Assembly (NCBI GenBank): GCA_036571765.1
Contig: BROE01000016.1
Location: forward strand, 7,955,491-8,019,490
Length of the DNA stretch: 64,000 nucleotides
Origin: Plecoglossus altivelis
Taxonomy: Eukaryota > Chordata > Actinopteri > Osmeriformes > Plecoglossidae
Direction of reading: 5' to 3'
This document shows positions 45,593-58,160 of this stretch, one piece after another. The translations under genes were made by a program, and so were the position numbers. Below the pieces are notes generated by a model that was not told where the DNA came from, did not search any database, and worked only from the letters and a program-made list of their open reading frames with translations. Every line of letters starts with the position of its first letter. Position 1 is the first letter of the stretch.

Positions 45593-48500
45593 CAGGGGCT
45601 TTGTTGAAATTAGTATGAAAAGGTAGGATAAGGTGGCAACTGTCAAAAGAGCAAGGGTTAGGTCCCCAGTGGAGCCGAAATTGGACTAGGTGTGTGTGTG
45701 TGTTGCTTTTTTCAGTTTCAGTGTCTGTGTGGTCTGTTTCCCAGCTCCCTCAGGATGTGACTTGTCAGACAAAACTACCATTACTCCTATTGTGAGTCAA
45801 CTCCCTCCGAATAAAGCTGAGATGTGACAGCACAGGTGTTTCTGAAAGTGAACGTCATTGGAAAATTGCATGCTTTGTGTAGATGGAGGAAACATGTATT
45901 CTAGACTCTAGAAATATCACGGGTTAGGTATGGTATGTTGCCGTTGTATCACTATATCTGCAGACTAACGCATTGTATCTTGTTAGTAACTTTGCTTAGT
46001 GGGTGTTCACTCTTTTCATTGGCTAAGAACATGGGCTGTAAGGGTGAGGATTGTGGATATATGCCCTTCTAAATCAGCAAAATACTAATGGTCCAATGAA
46101 ACATGGTTGACCACTGAGAGCAAAAATGCAAAAAAGTAAACAAGCTGTTCAGAGCTATACGTAGATTGAGGAAATGAGTCATAAAGAAATATAATGATAG
46201 TCCCTTTGCACTAAATTGTAAATGTTTGAAAAGTAATTCTAAAATATTAATTGATTGAATGGCTTTAGGGAACAAGAAATCTACCGGTATGTATTTTTAA
46301 TATATTGTGTTTACATGTTGAACAGTCAATTCCGTGGCAAAATCCATTTACTATATGGCTGTCATGTCCTAAAATGTAATTAAATTGTAGTTGCCAAAGA
46401 TATCTGCAATTAGCAAATGAAAGAAACTAAGAATATGATCTTTCACTGTTCTGAGTGTAAGAGATTCAATAGCTGGGAATTTAATAACTGTTTTCATTAT
46501 GATTTTCTAATTAGTAGGCTTTTGGTATGATGGGTTTAATATCAACAAAGCTGAGAGATATAATTATCTGAACTAAAGACTCTGGGTATTTGGTCTATGT
46601 ACACAAATAATAGGCTTAATATTGTTAAGATGCAATTACTAACTCTAAGCAATCAGTACCTTGCAACAAAGGCCCTGTTATGCACAAACTTTCTCTTCAA
46701 ATGCATTGTCATCATCTACAGTATACTGAAAAACAGTTTGAAACAAATTGTCAATAAAATACAAAACTCTCTGAGCATGCATGATGCCTTTCAGTTTCGT
46801 TGAGTAAAAATAGCCAGTTTCGGAGAAACTGTAACATGTATTGCAATACACATGGTTGTTTATTTAATGCTCACAGGTAATTGCATGTTTCTGTTTTAAA
46901 CAAACAACTGTTGTCCAACTGACCAATGAACTACAATGTTCTTACTCTGTCCTTTTTTTGACCTAGGTAGCGAGACAGGCTCACTGCTGTATGATACAAA
47001 GCCTGTCTACAGCGCTTTATACTTTTCATCCATAAAGATATTCTTGAATATACACACATGAGCATTTTGCTGTTCTGTTGCCCCTCTTTTGATGATTAAT
47101 TCCATTCCATTAAGAAACTGAAGTGAAAGCTTACAGTACAGTTTTGGTGTTGCTTGACTGCTGCTACTTAGCGCAGCATTGACCCAACATTGTCGGTGTC
47201 AAGATGCTGTACAGTATCTGAAGCTTCAACAATAATAGTTAACCTGGTCAGAAGTCATTGCCCATATACTTACTTAGCACAGAAAATCACAAGATAGGTA
47301 CTCGCCGACATTACAAATGTCTTTGAATCTTTGAAAATGCCTTTAAAGTGTGTATCAAATGGTTACGCATAATGCATAGATATAGTTTCATTGAAAAAGG
47401 ATCATTTTGAATTCCTCACCAGGCCACTTATCCTGTCTCTTCTCTATTCTCTGAGGTGATCGTTATCATCGCTACAAGACATTCCCAGACTATGGTTTTG
47501 GACCAGTGAACATGTGTTTTCCTTTTAGTACTGGTGTGTGTTTAGTGCTTTTCCTTGTGTTTGTGTGTCCTCTGTGGTGGGATATTGATTGTAAGTGGTG
47601 AGTAGAAGAGAAGGCGAAACACTGACTTTTCCATCTCACTCCACAAAAACACGATTCTTCAGAAGGTATTTCAACAAACAGGAGAAAGGATTTAATAAAC
47701 ACCCAAATATCGGTGTCGTACGTTTTCTGTTTTTCGTGACTATTATTATAGTTATTGCCAAGAAATGATGAGCTCTGCGAAAACTTTCGAAACTAGTTCA
47801 ACATCAATTTAAAATGTCATTTTCTTCATGTATCACAATGTCTGCAGAAATGGTTGTCAACACACTTTCACCAGTTAAGGTAATTTCTCAGTTGTCAAAC
47901 ACATAGAAAGAGCACAAGATGGGATCAGTAATATCACTCCACATGTTTACTGCAATGCCTGAACATCTCTGTACGGAGCAAAAACATGTGAAGATGCAAA
48001 TGACATCGCAAAAGACAAAGAATTCAAGTATATCCCCAGGTATTTGTAGACAGGTTCTCTCCTTGTATGGTATTGCAGTTCCACACGATTTACCTGTCAA
48101 ATAAAATGGGTAAAGCAGAATGTGATGTAGAGCAGGAACTTGGAAAGTAGATTGTTCGGTTCTCAACTCTAACTATAGTAACAATGATATTAAAGCCTTT
48201 TCCTGGTTTGGGAAGGGATCATCTCAAAACTAACCAGCAAAGTGCATTCTTTTTTTAGCCAACACAGTAATGTAGTGATTGTAGTCTGTACAGCTGCGGT
48301 AGCTTTTAGGCCAGACACAGGCTTCTATGTTCAAAAGGAGAAAGGTTCGCATTCCTAAAAAGCCTAATAAGATTGTGTGGTATAAGCCGTGTATAACTGA
48401 GAACTATAGTCAAAGGTCCAAGTTCAATTCTTGGCCCCTTTGGTCTCTTTTCACACTAGCATGAAGTTTCAATAAACTGCACTGACTACATAAGTGATTA

Positions 48501-49387
48501 CTGGCACAGTCACTGGAAGTACGTAACTGTCATAAGAAGCAAATAAAAATGTTGCTTGCAGTAAATGAAAACACTATAAAACTTTCAAATTGACAGCTAT
48601 TTGAACTTGGATAGCCAGTAACGTGCCACAAATGGTCGTCTAAAATAGTTGTTTAAATCATACAAATAAATACGCTCTAATAATATAATGCGCTGTAGAT
48701 AAACATATTTTGATACCTTTCCACAGTACATTCAATTCCAACACGTAATGTCTGCGAGAAAATAACAAATAAATACTTCTGTAATGTTAGAATTATCTGT
48801 TTGAATTCTCTGGGTGGCATGCTAAAGCTCTTTGAGTGACAGTTGATGTTGTTAAAACTGGCGAGTTCGAAATAAGTCTGCATGGGTACTGAACTAGAAA
48901 ATGGGAACAACATTGTTGTCAAATATCACCATCAGTGCCAAGTGCCATCGCTCGGCAGTAAAGCGTTTGTCCCCTGAGATAGGAGTCTACAGGGACACCT
49001 TCCAACTGCTTACGTAATATTGGCATTGACCACAGACCATCTGAAGCATGGCTTGAGAATTCCTCCCCTGTTACGGGATAGCCTGGGGACCGCACGGTGG
49101 CCACCGTTCAAAGACTGTAGGTCAAACATATCGGTGACCGACCAACAGGAACATCTATATCTCTACATCTCTCCCCATGTCCTTGTTGCGTAATGTTGCC
49201 ATGGAGGTGAGATGGCGTTTCCATGGTGTTGCCGTCATGTCCAGAGAACATTGTGTGTAGGTCTGTGTCACTCTGTCAAATGTCACGGCCCGTAGATGAT
49301 GAGAAGACAAGAAGCAAGAATGATTGCTATTTTTTACACAGTATTTACTCAAATAGCAGTCTTAGTTGTTCATAAAAACAGATCCGT

Positions 49388-50338
49388 TTTATTCATTTTA
49401 ATGAGACAAAGCAGGCTACACCAAAAAAAGCTTGTTTTATAACAACTGCACTCTTACATACATTTTTACAGTAATGGACTCCCTTCATATAACACCACAC
49501 AAATCTATATATTCAATGGCTTTTTGGGGGGTTATTTTAAAAAGGTTCTGATAGTTTGACAGATGTGTGAACCGTGATGGTTTTGTCTAAGCATTTTTTA
49601 TGCTCTCTGAAATGACGTCCTGCTACTTTCCCTATCTCTCCTGATGTGAACTATGACACTGGACCTTCTGAACTGAGTGGAATTCGTAACAGATTCAAAT
49701 TCCTAAAGCAGGTTCTCATAGTACATCAATCTATGCTCTTGAAGAACATGCTTTTCTTATCTTCAAATAACTACTTTTCATAGATAGTTTTGTCACATAC
49801 AAAACGGAAAAAGTCCATTATATACATCCTCTTTTCCCCATATTGCAACCACAGGTCCCTTTTCCTGCAATGGTGGTGGAAAGCTTCAACAATGATTTCC
49901 TTTTGCCCAAGATGTTGACCACCAGTGCAGTCGCAGCATCCAGGTTTTTCTTTGTTTTCCTTAAATTCACTCTTGTCATGCAGTCCAAAACAATTATAGT
50001 TGATATAATCTTAGAAATCCTCATTTTAACAGTTGGTCGGTTCAGCAACAAAGACTCAGTTAATTTGAAAGAGTTCTTTGAAGCATGGTGGTCCATCTGG
50101 GAATATAGTTTTGTCTCTTTTTAAGCTTATTCCTGTTGTGTACCACCCCTTTTCGTCAAACATCATGGTAGTCAGTCCATACCACAATAACACATTTCTT
50201 AGATTTATAGATGGAGTATGGGGGGACAGGAGACGGTGTATTGGCTGGGAGCAGTGTGGGGAAAGTGGATTTGGGGGAGAGAATACAGGTAGGTATTAAG
50301 GACTGGGGAGTGGATGTGGGGGTGGTTGTGGTCTGTCT
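49388..50338 (-). other. pitx3: pitx3 3' UTR with candidate polyadenylation signal
   Basis: AT-rich sequence follows the stop codon. The first sense AATAAA is at 49393-49388, about 946 nt downstream, so a 3' UTR of about 0.95-1 kb is inferred. No other gene is seen in it. Confidence 0.6.
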
Positions 50339-50905
50339 TCATACTGGCCGGTCCACTGCATACTGGCATGGGCTTAGGTTAGACACTGGGTTCTGAACAG
50401 CCGGATATGCAAAATTGGCGTGCTGCTTGGCCTTGAGCCTGAGGCTGGCGAGGCTGGAGTTGCAGGTGTCTCTGTACATATAGGGGCTAGCCGAAGTGGC
50501 ATAGGGGCAGGTGGCCGCTGTTACCGCCACTGAGTTGAGTGTGGGACTGTTGAGGTTGTTGAGGTTGCCCAGGTTGTTGAGACCTGCACCGGGCACCCCA
50601 GCCACAGCTGAGGGCACCATGCCGGAGGCCATGTTCATGGAGGGGATGGAGCTGGGAGGGGAGAACATGGGCTGGGAGGACAGAGGGCTGACATTCATGG
50701 AGTTGAAGAAAGGGAAACTTTTGGCTGACAAAGGGCTGCTAGCCAGGCTCTTGGTGGCCCAGTTGTTGTAGGAGTAGCCCGAGTACATGTCATCATAGGG
50801 CTGCATTAGTCCATTGAACTGCGTGCCAAAGCCATTTTTGCACAACTCTGCTTGTTGGTTCCTCTCTCTTTTCCTCCATTTTGCACGGCGGTTCTTGAAC
50901 CATAC
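50339..50905 (-). CDS. pitx3: pitx3 terminal coding exon
   Basis: Starts with [20 protein letters not shown] (recognition helix), continues through the Ser/Asn-rich transactivation domain and the OAR motif, and ends QYAVDRPV and TGA. The acceptor is CCTGCAG. Confidence 0.98.
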   Translation of the reverse strand, partial: VWFKNRRAKWRKRERNQQAELCKNGFGTQFNGLMQPYDDMYSGYSYNNWATKSLASSPLSAKSFPFFNSMNVSPLSSQPMFSPPSSIPSMNMASGMVPSAVAGVPGAGLNNLGNLNNLNSPTLNSVAVTAATCPYATSASPYMYRDTCNSSLASLRLKAKQHANFAYPAVQNPVSNLSPCQYAVDRPV

Positions 50906-53900
50906 CTGCAGGCAAGGAGACATAGATTGATGAATATGTTCTTTCACATTGATCATAATTTGTGATGATGAGGTGCTAAACGACTTTGAGATGATCTCAA
51001 AAAAAGGATGTACAAACATGTATCTACGACACCCTAAACACAGCTTGGTTAATAATACATATACATCTGCAATGTTTGAAGACATGGGAGAACTGCTATA
51101 CATTTTCAAATGTAAATATGGTGTGTTGTACCAACCACTCAATTCTCTTACTAGTAAATAGTATAACTGAGCTGCTAAGTTTCATTACTAAAAGTTTTAA
51201 TAGCAGCTAAGAATCCCCTTTTAATTTAATTCAAAAACATACCTAAAATCATGACACCTTTCAAATACTTTTGGCAATATCCAGTGTACATTCTGGTACT
51301 TTGAAATGAAAAACTTGTTTAAGAAACTAAGTTGAAGCGTATTATCAAACAGTCATATAAAGTATGGTTTATTAAAACTAATCATTCACTTGTTTTAATC
51401 ATGAGCTCTAACAGAAAAGTCCATGCCACTTCACATTTGTCATTTTAAGGTTCTATTTTAAGAGGATATGAAATGGATTTACATTTTAATGGCAAATTTT
51501 AAATGAATGTATCAAATGAAGTTCCCAATAGTGGAAGAAATACTTCACTTTAGTGTTTTTGAGCAGAATTTACATTTTGAGCAGAAAGTACATTTTTATG
51601 AAGACACAAAATACCCCACTATTTTTCTTTACGGAAAAGTGAATGCATGCTCACACACATATAGTAATGTCATACAGACAGATGAGTTGTTTCAACATTT
51701 TATTATTATAATCACTGTTTTGTTTATACAAAACACACAACCAGTTCTGTCTTTCCAACGTTGTGGGCATAGAAAGATGACCCTCTTTCAAAAGGCTTGG
51801 TCTACCAGTCCCACATCTGTTGTGATAGTAACAGAATGCTCCAGACTATTAAATGTGGAGCTCAGTGTAGAGCACCGAGTTTTCCATCCTTCTCAGTGAC
51901 AGTGGGTAAACCCCCTCGAGGAAAGCTCTTCTCGCCCCCTTAACATGACACTGGGGCAATGCTGTTTAACTGTTAATGGAAACATCTGAATGTCAAATGC
52001 TTCGATGGGAAAGGGTATCAAACTGAACCTCACTTTCCTAAACTGGCAAAAGACCAACATGACCAAATGCTCAACTTTCTATATATGAATTATTGCATTT
52101 TCCTGTTTGAAACCAAAGGCAATTAGAAGACGTTGAGGGCTGACATTTGTATAGTCTTACTAACAAACCATTTCTGTTGGATGGATTGCCTCAATCAGTG
52201 ATAAGTATATAAACTATAGACTGTAAAAGTGTTTTTATTTTGTGTGGAATGGAATATCATACAGCAGTGTCACCATGCACCTTAAAGAAGGCAAATTTGT
52301 CAACTGTTAATTACGATCAAATTCTCGGACAAATCCCATAAATCAACATGACAGGGGAGGTATGCTGGGTATGCCAGTGGAATTTGCGTCTACCTTGGAT
52401 TATGGGGGAACGTGTAGGGTTCAGAGGGCTACTGATGGACATTAGGGCCCAGCCCATGTGTGGTCTGTTGTCCTTTCAAAATAACAACCAAGACTGCCTG
52501 CTATGTGACCTTTCATCCAGCCAACATGATCTGATCCATTACTTGTCAGGCAGGCAGAGATTGTATTGTCTTCCATCAGTATGTGCACCCACCTGCTCCA
52601 TACTGAGAGTGGACCAAACCTCTGGGTTAGAGAAGGAACATTTTAGGATTGGGGCAAGTGCACTTTTGACCTTTTGTGTCACAAAGTACAATGTATGAAT
52701 AAAGGCCTTTTCTTTTGTGTCATAAACTTCTCTCTATTTTTAACACAAACATGGCTGATCTGGGAATGATTTTGGAATAATGTATCCCCATTACCAAACC
52801 ACTCAAAGACACTAAACTAAACCATGTATCAATTACTTACTCATCCATGCCTATGCTTTTGTACAATAACATCTGATACAACTTTTCATCCAACAATTCT
52901 GTCTTGAAAGTTTATAAAACAATGTAACTCAAAAGCACTGACCAGCGCCCACGAACATGCGGCAGTCACTACGAAACCACTGTACTCTACAACAAATACT
53001 TTCTCAAATATCCTTTTCTACATCATCTTCACCATTATTATCATTATCACTGCCTTCATCATCACTATCATTGTAATCAACACTATTATTATCGCCGCCA
53101 CCATTATCGTCACAACCATCATTATCACCATGATCACAACCACAATCATCATCAACACTGCCATTGTCACAACATCATAATTTCCATCACCACCATCTTT
53201 ATCATGACGATTATCATCACCACCATAATTACCCATCTCACCATATTTATCACCATTACCACCATTAGCATTACCACCACCACTGTCATTATCGCCCTCA
53301 TCATCAACACCACTGTCCAAATCGCCACCACAATCTCCAATAATCACCTATATCCTTTTCATTGTGAGTGTGTGAGGGTTTACCCACCCTGACGCGTGCC
53401 TCTGTGAGGTTGGTCCACACAGCGATTTCCTCCCGTGTGCTCATATCTGGGTAGCGGTTCCTCTGGAACGTGGCCTCCAGCTCCTGGAGCTGCTGGCTGG
53501 TGAAGTGGGTCCTCTGCCTGCGCTGCTTCTTCTTCAGGGAGCCATCTTCAGCGTTGGACTCATCCGTCTGGTTCTGGTGGGACTTCTCTGTGTCTGGAGG
53601 GGTAGCAGGAAGTGGACATCCCAAGAGTTAACTACAAATTTCCTTGAAAGTTCTTGTTCAGGTTTTGAGATGGGCTTGAAGACATGCGAAATTATGTATT
53701 TGGGAGTTTTTTCTCAAATGTATTCTATTCTAAGATGCATAACCAGAGGTGATCTTTTAAGCAAGGAAATTCTCTGCTAGACAGATGTTTTATACTTCAC
53801 AAATACTACTAAATTCAAATTACCAACAATGTAACCTATCACATAAGAACTCATTGAACCTTTATTGCAGAAAGCAGCTAATCAATAATTGTCTTACTTT

Positions 53901-56298
53901 GGCCCTGAGACAAAAAGAATTCACAGAAATGGAGGAACAACAGAACCATGTTATGTCTACCAATGAACCTTTCCCTCCTAATCAGAGTTCCGCAATTTGA
54001 GGACCCCACAGAAAGTGCAAAATTAGCTGGCTGCCTAATCCCCTGGATCAGGCTTTTGTGACTGGGCAGGTTTGGGGCTGTTTGGTGAAGGCTTAGCTCT
54101 CTAGGAGGAGTTTGAAATGATCGGCAGAGTTTAAAAGAGACTCTGCAGGGCCACCAGCAAAACCAATAAGGCCAGACTGAGGCTGTTATCTGCCAGTAAA
54201 CTGACACTGGTTTAGCCATCGCTAAAAGCCTAAATCTGTCCTGACTCCCATGTCACAATACAGATGGGAGGTCAGAACCCTTTAAAACCTATTGTGGTCA
54301 ACAATGGAGGCAATCTTCCTAATAAGGTCCCTTCTTGTAGAAAAGATTGGTTTGCAATGTCACTTATCAATGGCTATTGGAGGCATTTAATTTGACTGTA
54401 CGTTGATCACCAAGGGACATTTTATTCTTTTTTTGTTGGTTGTTTCTCAGCTAACATGGATTAATCAAATATTTTGTGTCATCATACATGGGGTAGCAAT
54501 TCACCTTTGTCCTTTCAAGGATAAAAGTGACTTTGAACCTATTATCGCTACAAGCCTTGCCGTAGACTTATTCTTAGTCATCTAGAAAAGTTATGACGAT
54601 AATGAACAGAAAGTGAGAGACGTCTACACTAAACGGTTCAGTGAAACAAGATTATAAATAAGTAAAGGCTTTACAGTAAATTAACGTTCCGGAGGGGCAG
54701 CTACAGGCACACATTACACTGATGACATTTCTTTGAATGTCGTTGAGGCTGACATGGGGTGAGATATTCTCAGCTCCAGAATGTCTGAAAGCTTGTTAGG
54801 GTGGATTTATGAGCAGAGGTTGCAAAGCCAGACACAGTTGTTTGGCAATTAAATGTGAATTTATGCGCTTGTCCCCTGGATGAACAGAAACAGTCAAGAC
54901 ATGAAGGTGCAGGTAGAATGCATGTGCAAATGCAGTCATTTAAAAACGCATAAAGATATACACGCACAGACGTGCGGTACACACAAATGCAAGCGCATGC
55001 AAATACGCACGGCGTTACACACACAGGATCCCAGACTCACACTGTTGTAAAACAGCATTTATGTACAAAAGGCTCCAAATATTCGATTATTCCATTTGGA
55101 AGCATTGGCTATTTCAATCCAACTACAAGGCCTATGTCTTATTTTAACATCTATGTTTCTATTTCATGGGCGCCGATTATTTCAAGTTCAATTAATGAGT
55201 TTTCTATTTTATTTTCATTATTTTTTTTAAAACGAACCCATTTGTTCAGCGTTCGTTAGAAACCTAGGCTGTAAATGTTGAGACTAAATGTTGACTGCTC
55301 GTAACACTAACAAATATCTTCATCAGTAGTTTATAGAATCAGTAATGGAATACTTTTAATACGTTTGATTAAAATCACAGTGATCTAGGACCATCTCTAT
55401 AAGGCTAGGCAAGATTGATTATAATTTCATGAACAAATAGTCTATGTCCATAATATTGAGGGTTTCATAGACACATTTTTAAAGAAATAGTCAGACAAAG
55501 ACTATTCGAAAGAAAGGGCCTGACGGATGTAGGGTAAAAAACGCATGTTACACATGGCCTATGTTTCTCCACTACACTGTGTTCAACGAATAACTGGGTA
55601 ACTCTGCAATGAGCTTGTCCATTTGGTAAAGAGAGACCCAATAGGCTACTTTTGTCACGCGTGTGAGATCAGTTGGTGCAGCTAGATCCTCAGACACGTC
55701 ATTGATTTGTGCACAAGGATAAGCTTGCAGATGATTGCCCCAATTCCTTGAGACATTTGTGCAGGCCACTCTATATCCAGTCTCATGCATGCCAAACAGC
55801 AAAAATGTCTTGACTAAGCTATGTCCAACCATAAAAGCTTGCCTTTATTGTATATTTAATAATGCGCGAATCCTCAACATAAATTCCCATCTGTTGAATA
55901 ACTTGTACAATTAAAAATATTATAATTAGAAATTATATAAAATGTAGGTGCGCTCTCTCCCTTCATCGACGAAACAGTGATTTACAGTTATAAACCTGTC
56001 CACCGGATCTACATGAACTTGACGTAGTAGGCTATTACAGCTAAATTGTGTATGAAATATAGGCCTAAAAACAACCTCAATAAGAATGTCATTTTGTACC
56101 ACCTGTTGCAATTGTGTATATCAGACCAATTCTGTTAAATACTGCATTACAAATAGTCATAAATAAAAGGTCATCGTGTTATAACTGACCGCTGTTGTCT
56201 TGACCTTTGCATCCCTGATCATGTTGAGGGGTCCCGGAGTCCGAGAGTGATAGCGCCGGGCTACGGGCTTCACTGTCCGTCAGAAGGTTAAAATCCAT
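50339..56298 (-). CDS. pitx3: Pituitary homeobox 3 (paired-like homeodomain transcription factor), complete CDS
   Basis: Seen: coding exons 56298-56190, 53593-53388 and 50905-50339 join in phase to 882 nt, or 293 residues. The N-terminus is [20 protein letters not shown]. The homeodomain spans residues 60-119, from [12 protein letters not shown] to [13 protein letters not shown], with Lys at homeodomain position 50 (bicoid/PITX class). A Ser/Pro/Asn-rich transactivation region follows, and the C-terminal OAR motif [13 protein letters not shown] is at about residues 255-267. Known of the family: Pitx3 binds TAATCC-type sites in the nucleus and is needed for lens and midbrain dopaminergic neuron development. 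The length and the exon-encoded N-terminus match fish Pitx3 rather than Pitx1 or Pitx2. Non-coding 5' exon(s) must lie upstream, because an acceptor precedes the ATG. Confidence 0.98.
50906..53387 (-). other. pitx3: pitx3 intron 3
   Basis: 2.5 kb between the homeobox exon and the last exon. Apart from the triplet repeat next to the donor nothing was recognised; open frames here are chance. Confidence 0.7.
53020..53345. repeat. Imperfect ATC/ATT/ACC triplet repeat in pitx3 intron 3
   Basis: About 325 bp almost free of G on the plus strand, starting about 40 nt after the homeobox-exon donor in the sense direction. The transcript carries GAT/GGT/AAT triplets. It creates open frames rich in Asp/Gly or Ile/Val/Met that are not genes. 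Confidence 0.9.
53388..53593 (-). CDS. pitx3: pitx3 homeobox exon
   Basis: Encodes residues 37-105: an acidic linker, [18 protein letters not shown], then the homeodomain through helix 2 to TEARVR. The donor AGG|GTGGGT cuts the homeodomain just before VWFKNRR, the conserved position in PITX genes. Confidence 0.98.
53594..56189 (-). other. pitx3: pitx3 intron 2
   Basis: 2.6 kb, AT-rich, with no recognisable repeat or gene. Confidence 0.7.
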
Positions 56299-56316
56299 AA
56301 CCCCGGCCGACAGACT
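56190..56316 (-). CDS. pitx3: pitx3 first coding exon with 5' UTR part
   Basis: The exon begins at 56316 after GTTTGCAG, has 18 nt of leader, then ATG at 56298. It encodes 36 residues plus one base, ending GGQ-less CKGQDNS and a split Asp codon before GTCAGT. The acceptor shows that a non-coding exon lies further upstream. Confidence 0.95.
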
Positions 56317-57729
56317 CTGCAAACAGCAATGCAGCACATTTCAGCAAAAGTCAATATAAAAACAAACACAAGCTTATCAATGTGGTCACTAATATGGTTA
56401 TATTTAGTTCTTATAGCCTAATGCACACTTTTTTGTTGTTGGAGGAATTAGCTTTGCGTCTCTGAACAGCGACGATAAAATATCATTGAATTCTATGTAA
56501 TGCATGTACGATCTGTAATCTACTATAGGCCTATATCTTGATTACAGACAACATAACACTTCATAGCATATTTTTTTCGATTGGAACGACATTTTGTCAA
56601 GTTTAACAAAGTAACCTTTTTCAGCCTTTACAACTGTCTCAGTCGATCTATTTTTGATCATTTGGTTATTGGCATAAACTTATCATGATCTGTTCAACCA
56701 AAATAGTATCCTCATGAGGGAGACTGATACGTAATAGATCCTAAAATAACAGGTCGTTTATTTATACAAGCGCAGTTAACACCTTTAAGATATGGGGACA
56801 CAATCACTCCCTCAAACCTTCGTATGATTTATGTCGTGGCTGGGTTTAACGACGGGGTAGGTTCCAGTCCGCTAGACACCCTTTAAGGGACTTCCCAAAA
56901 TGAGAAGAGCAAACAGGCTAATAGCAGCGGTATCATTTGTTTGACAGGACAAACTAAAAGTAGTGTGAAAACTACGTGGAGGTAGCCAATCACTTCTTCT
57001 CGGACATTTTAGTTTCTAATTAAACAGTGTCGTCGCTTTCGAGAACAAATGTATTTGTAGTTTCGAGCCCTGTTTGCAAGCATGTTACAAAGGGATTCAC
57101 TTATGCCCATAGAACTGCACCTACACCAACATAACAATGTCTCCCGTATATGCAGCTTGCTCGTGACTGGTTTACTCCATGTGCCAATCCATATGCCTGT
57201 CTGTACCTCATATCTTATCACACGTATTTCAGCATAGGAAATTAAAGGTGCTCATATGGCATAAAATCACAACTCATGATTGATCCAGAACTGATGACGA
57301 CATCAATCCCAAAACTTAGTGCTTTGCCATTAAACGCTTCCCTTTTAACTAAAATACTATTCATTTTGAGAGGCTTTTAACTAACAAACTTTTCTTTTGT
57401 GCCATTCAGTCATTCGTTTCACAGTCCCATTGGAAAAAGAAACTGAATAATTAATAGAGGGAGTTCTTAGTTATATTGTAATGCTTATATCATAATAAGT
57501 TAAAGACTCCAACTAAAAGTGCACACTTTTTGTAATTCACTGCATCAGGGAGTTATTATGGCTTTGCAATAATTAAACAGCAAAACCTCTATATCAATCA
57601 TCATTTTATTGTGTGAAACCATGTTTTAGAACATCAGTTTCTTCTTTAAATTAGCCATGAAGATTATAGCAAAAGCTTTTCAGAGGAACAAGCTAGTGCA
57701 TACAATTAAAAGTTTAAAAGATAAGACTT

Positions 57730-57768
57730 CATATAATATAATATAATACATAAGATATATAATATAAA
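57730..57768. repeat. ATAAT-type AT-rich repeat
   Basis: TATAATATAATATAATAC and related sequence upstream of pitx3. Confidence 0.8.
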
Positions 57769-58105
57769 ACTGGATTTAGATTGCTCATCCTGTTAACGTA
57801 TGGCACAATTAGCCTGAAACCTTTCACATAGATAACGTAAACAGAATGATTAATATAATTAAAAACAAATCATAGCACAGCAGGACAACTCACAAGTCTA
57901 TCACTGACATCTGTATTTTATCTTTGCAGAACATTTATTCTCTATCCCATTGCTTGTCATCAATGTATAAAAATAAGTATACCTGGTGGAATATATGGCC
58001 ATTCTCAGCATTAATAGTCAATCTAAAACTAACAAAAGTACTTTAATGGGCTCTGACAGTTTTTGACTACAGCTCTTATTTGTCTGATGTTATTCAGTTT
58101 TTCCA

Positions 58106-58160
58106 TTAAGTATATTATATATATATTTTTTATATTATATTTTTTATATATTTTTAATGT
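58106..58160. repeat. AT-rich low-complexity tract
   Basis: Runs of TATATAT and TTTTTTATA upstream of pitx3. Confidence 0.8.

Larger units (their letters stand above)
43800..49380. other. Intergenic region pnlip-pitx3
   Basis: 5.6 kb with one Tc1 end fragment and GT/GAGT microsatellites. Open frames up to about 90 codons show no family resemblance. No gene is supported. Confidence 0.6.

Noticed and set aside
48396..48440. tRNA-like stretch with AGTTCAATTCT resembling a B box
   Set aside because: No matching A box, acceptor stem or anticodon arm could be folded; the B box has several mismatches.
53018..53347. Asp/Gly/Met/Val-rich 109-codon frame
   Set aside because: Produced entirely by the ATC-type triplet repeat within pitx3 intron 3.
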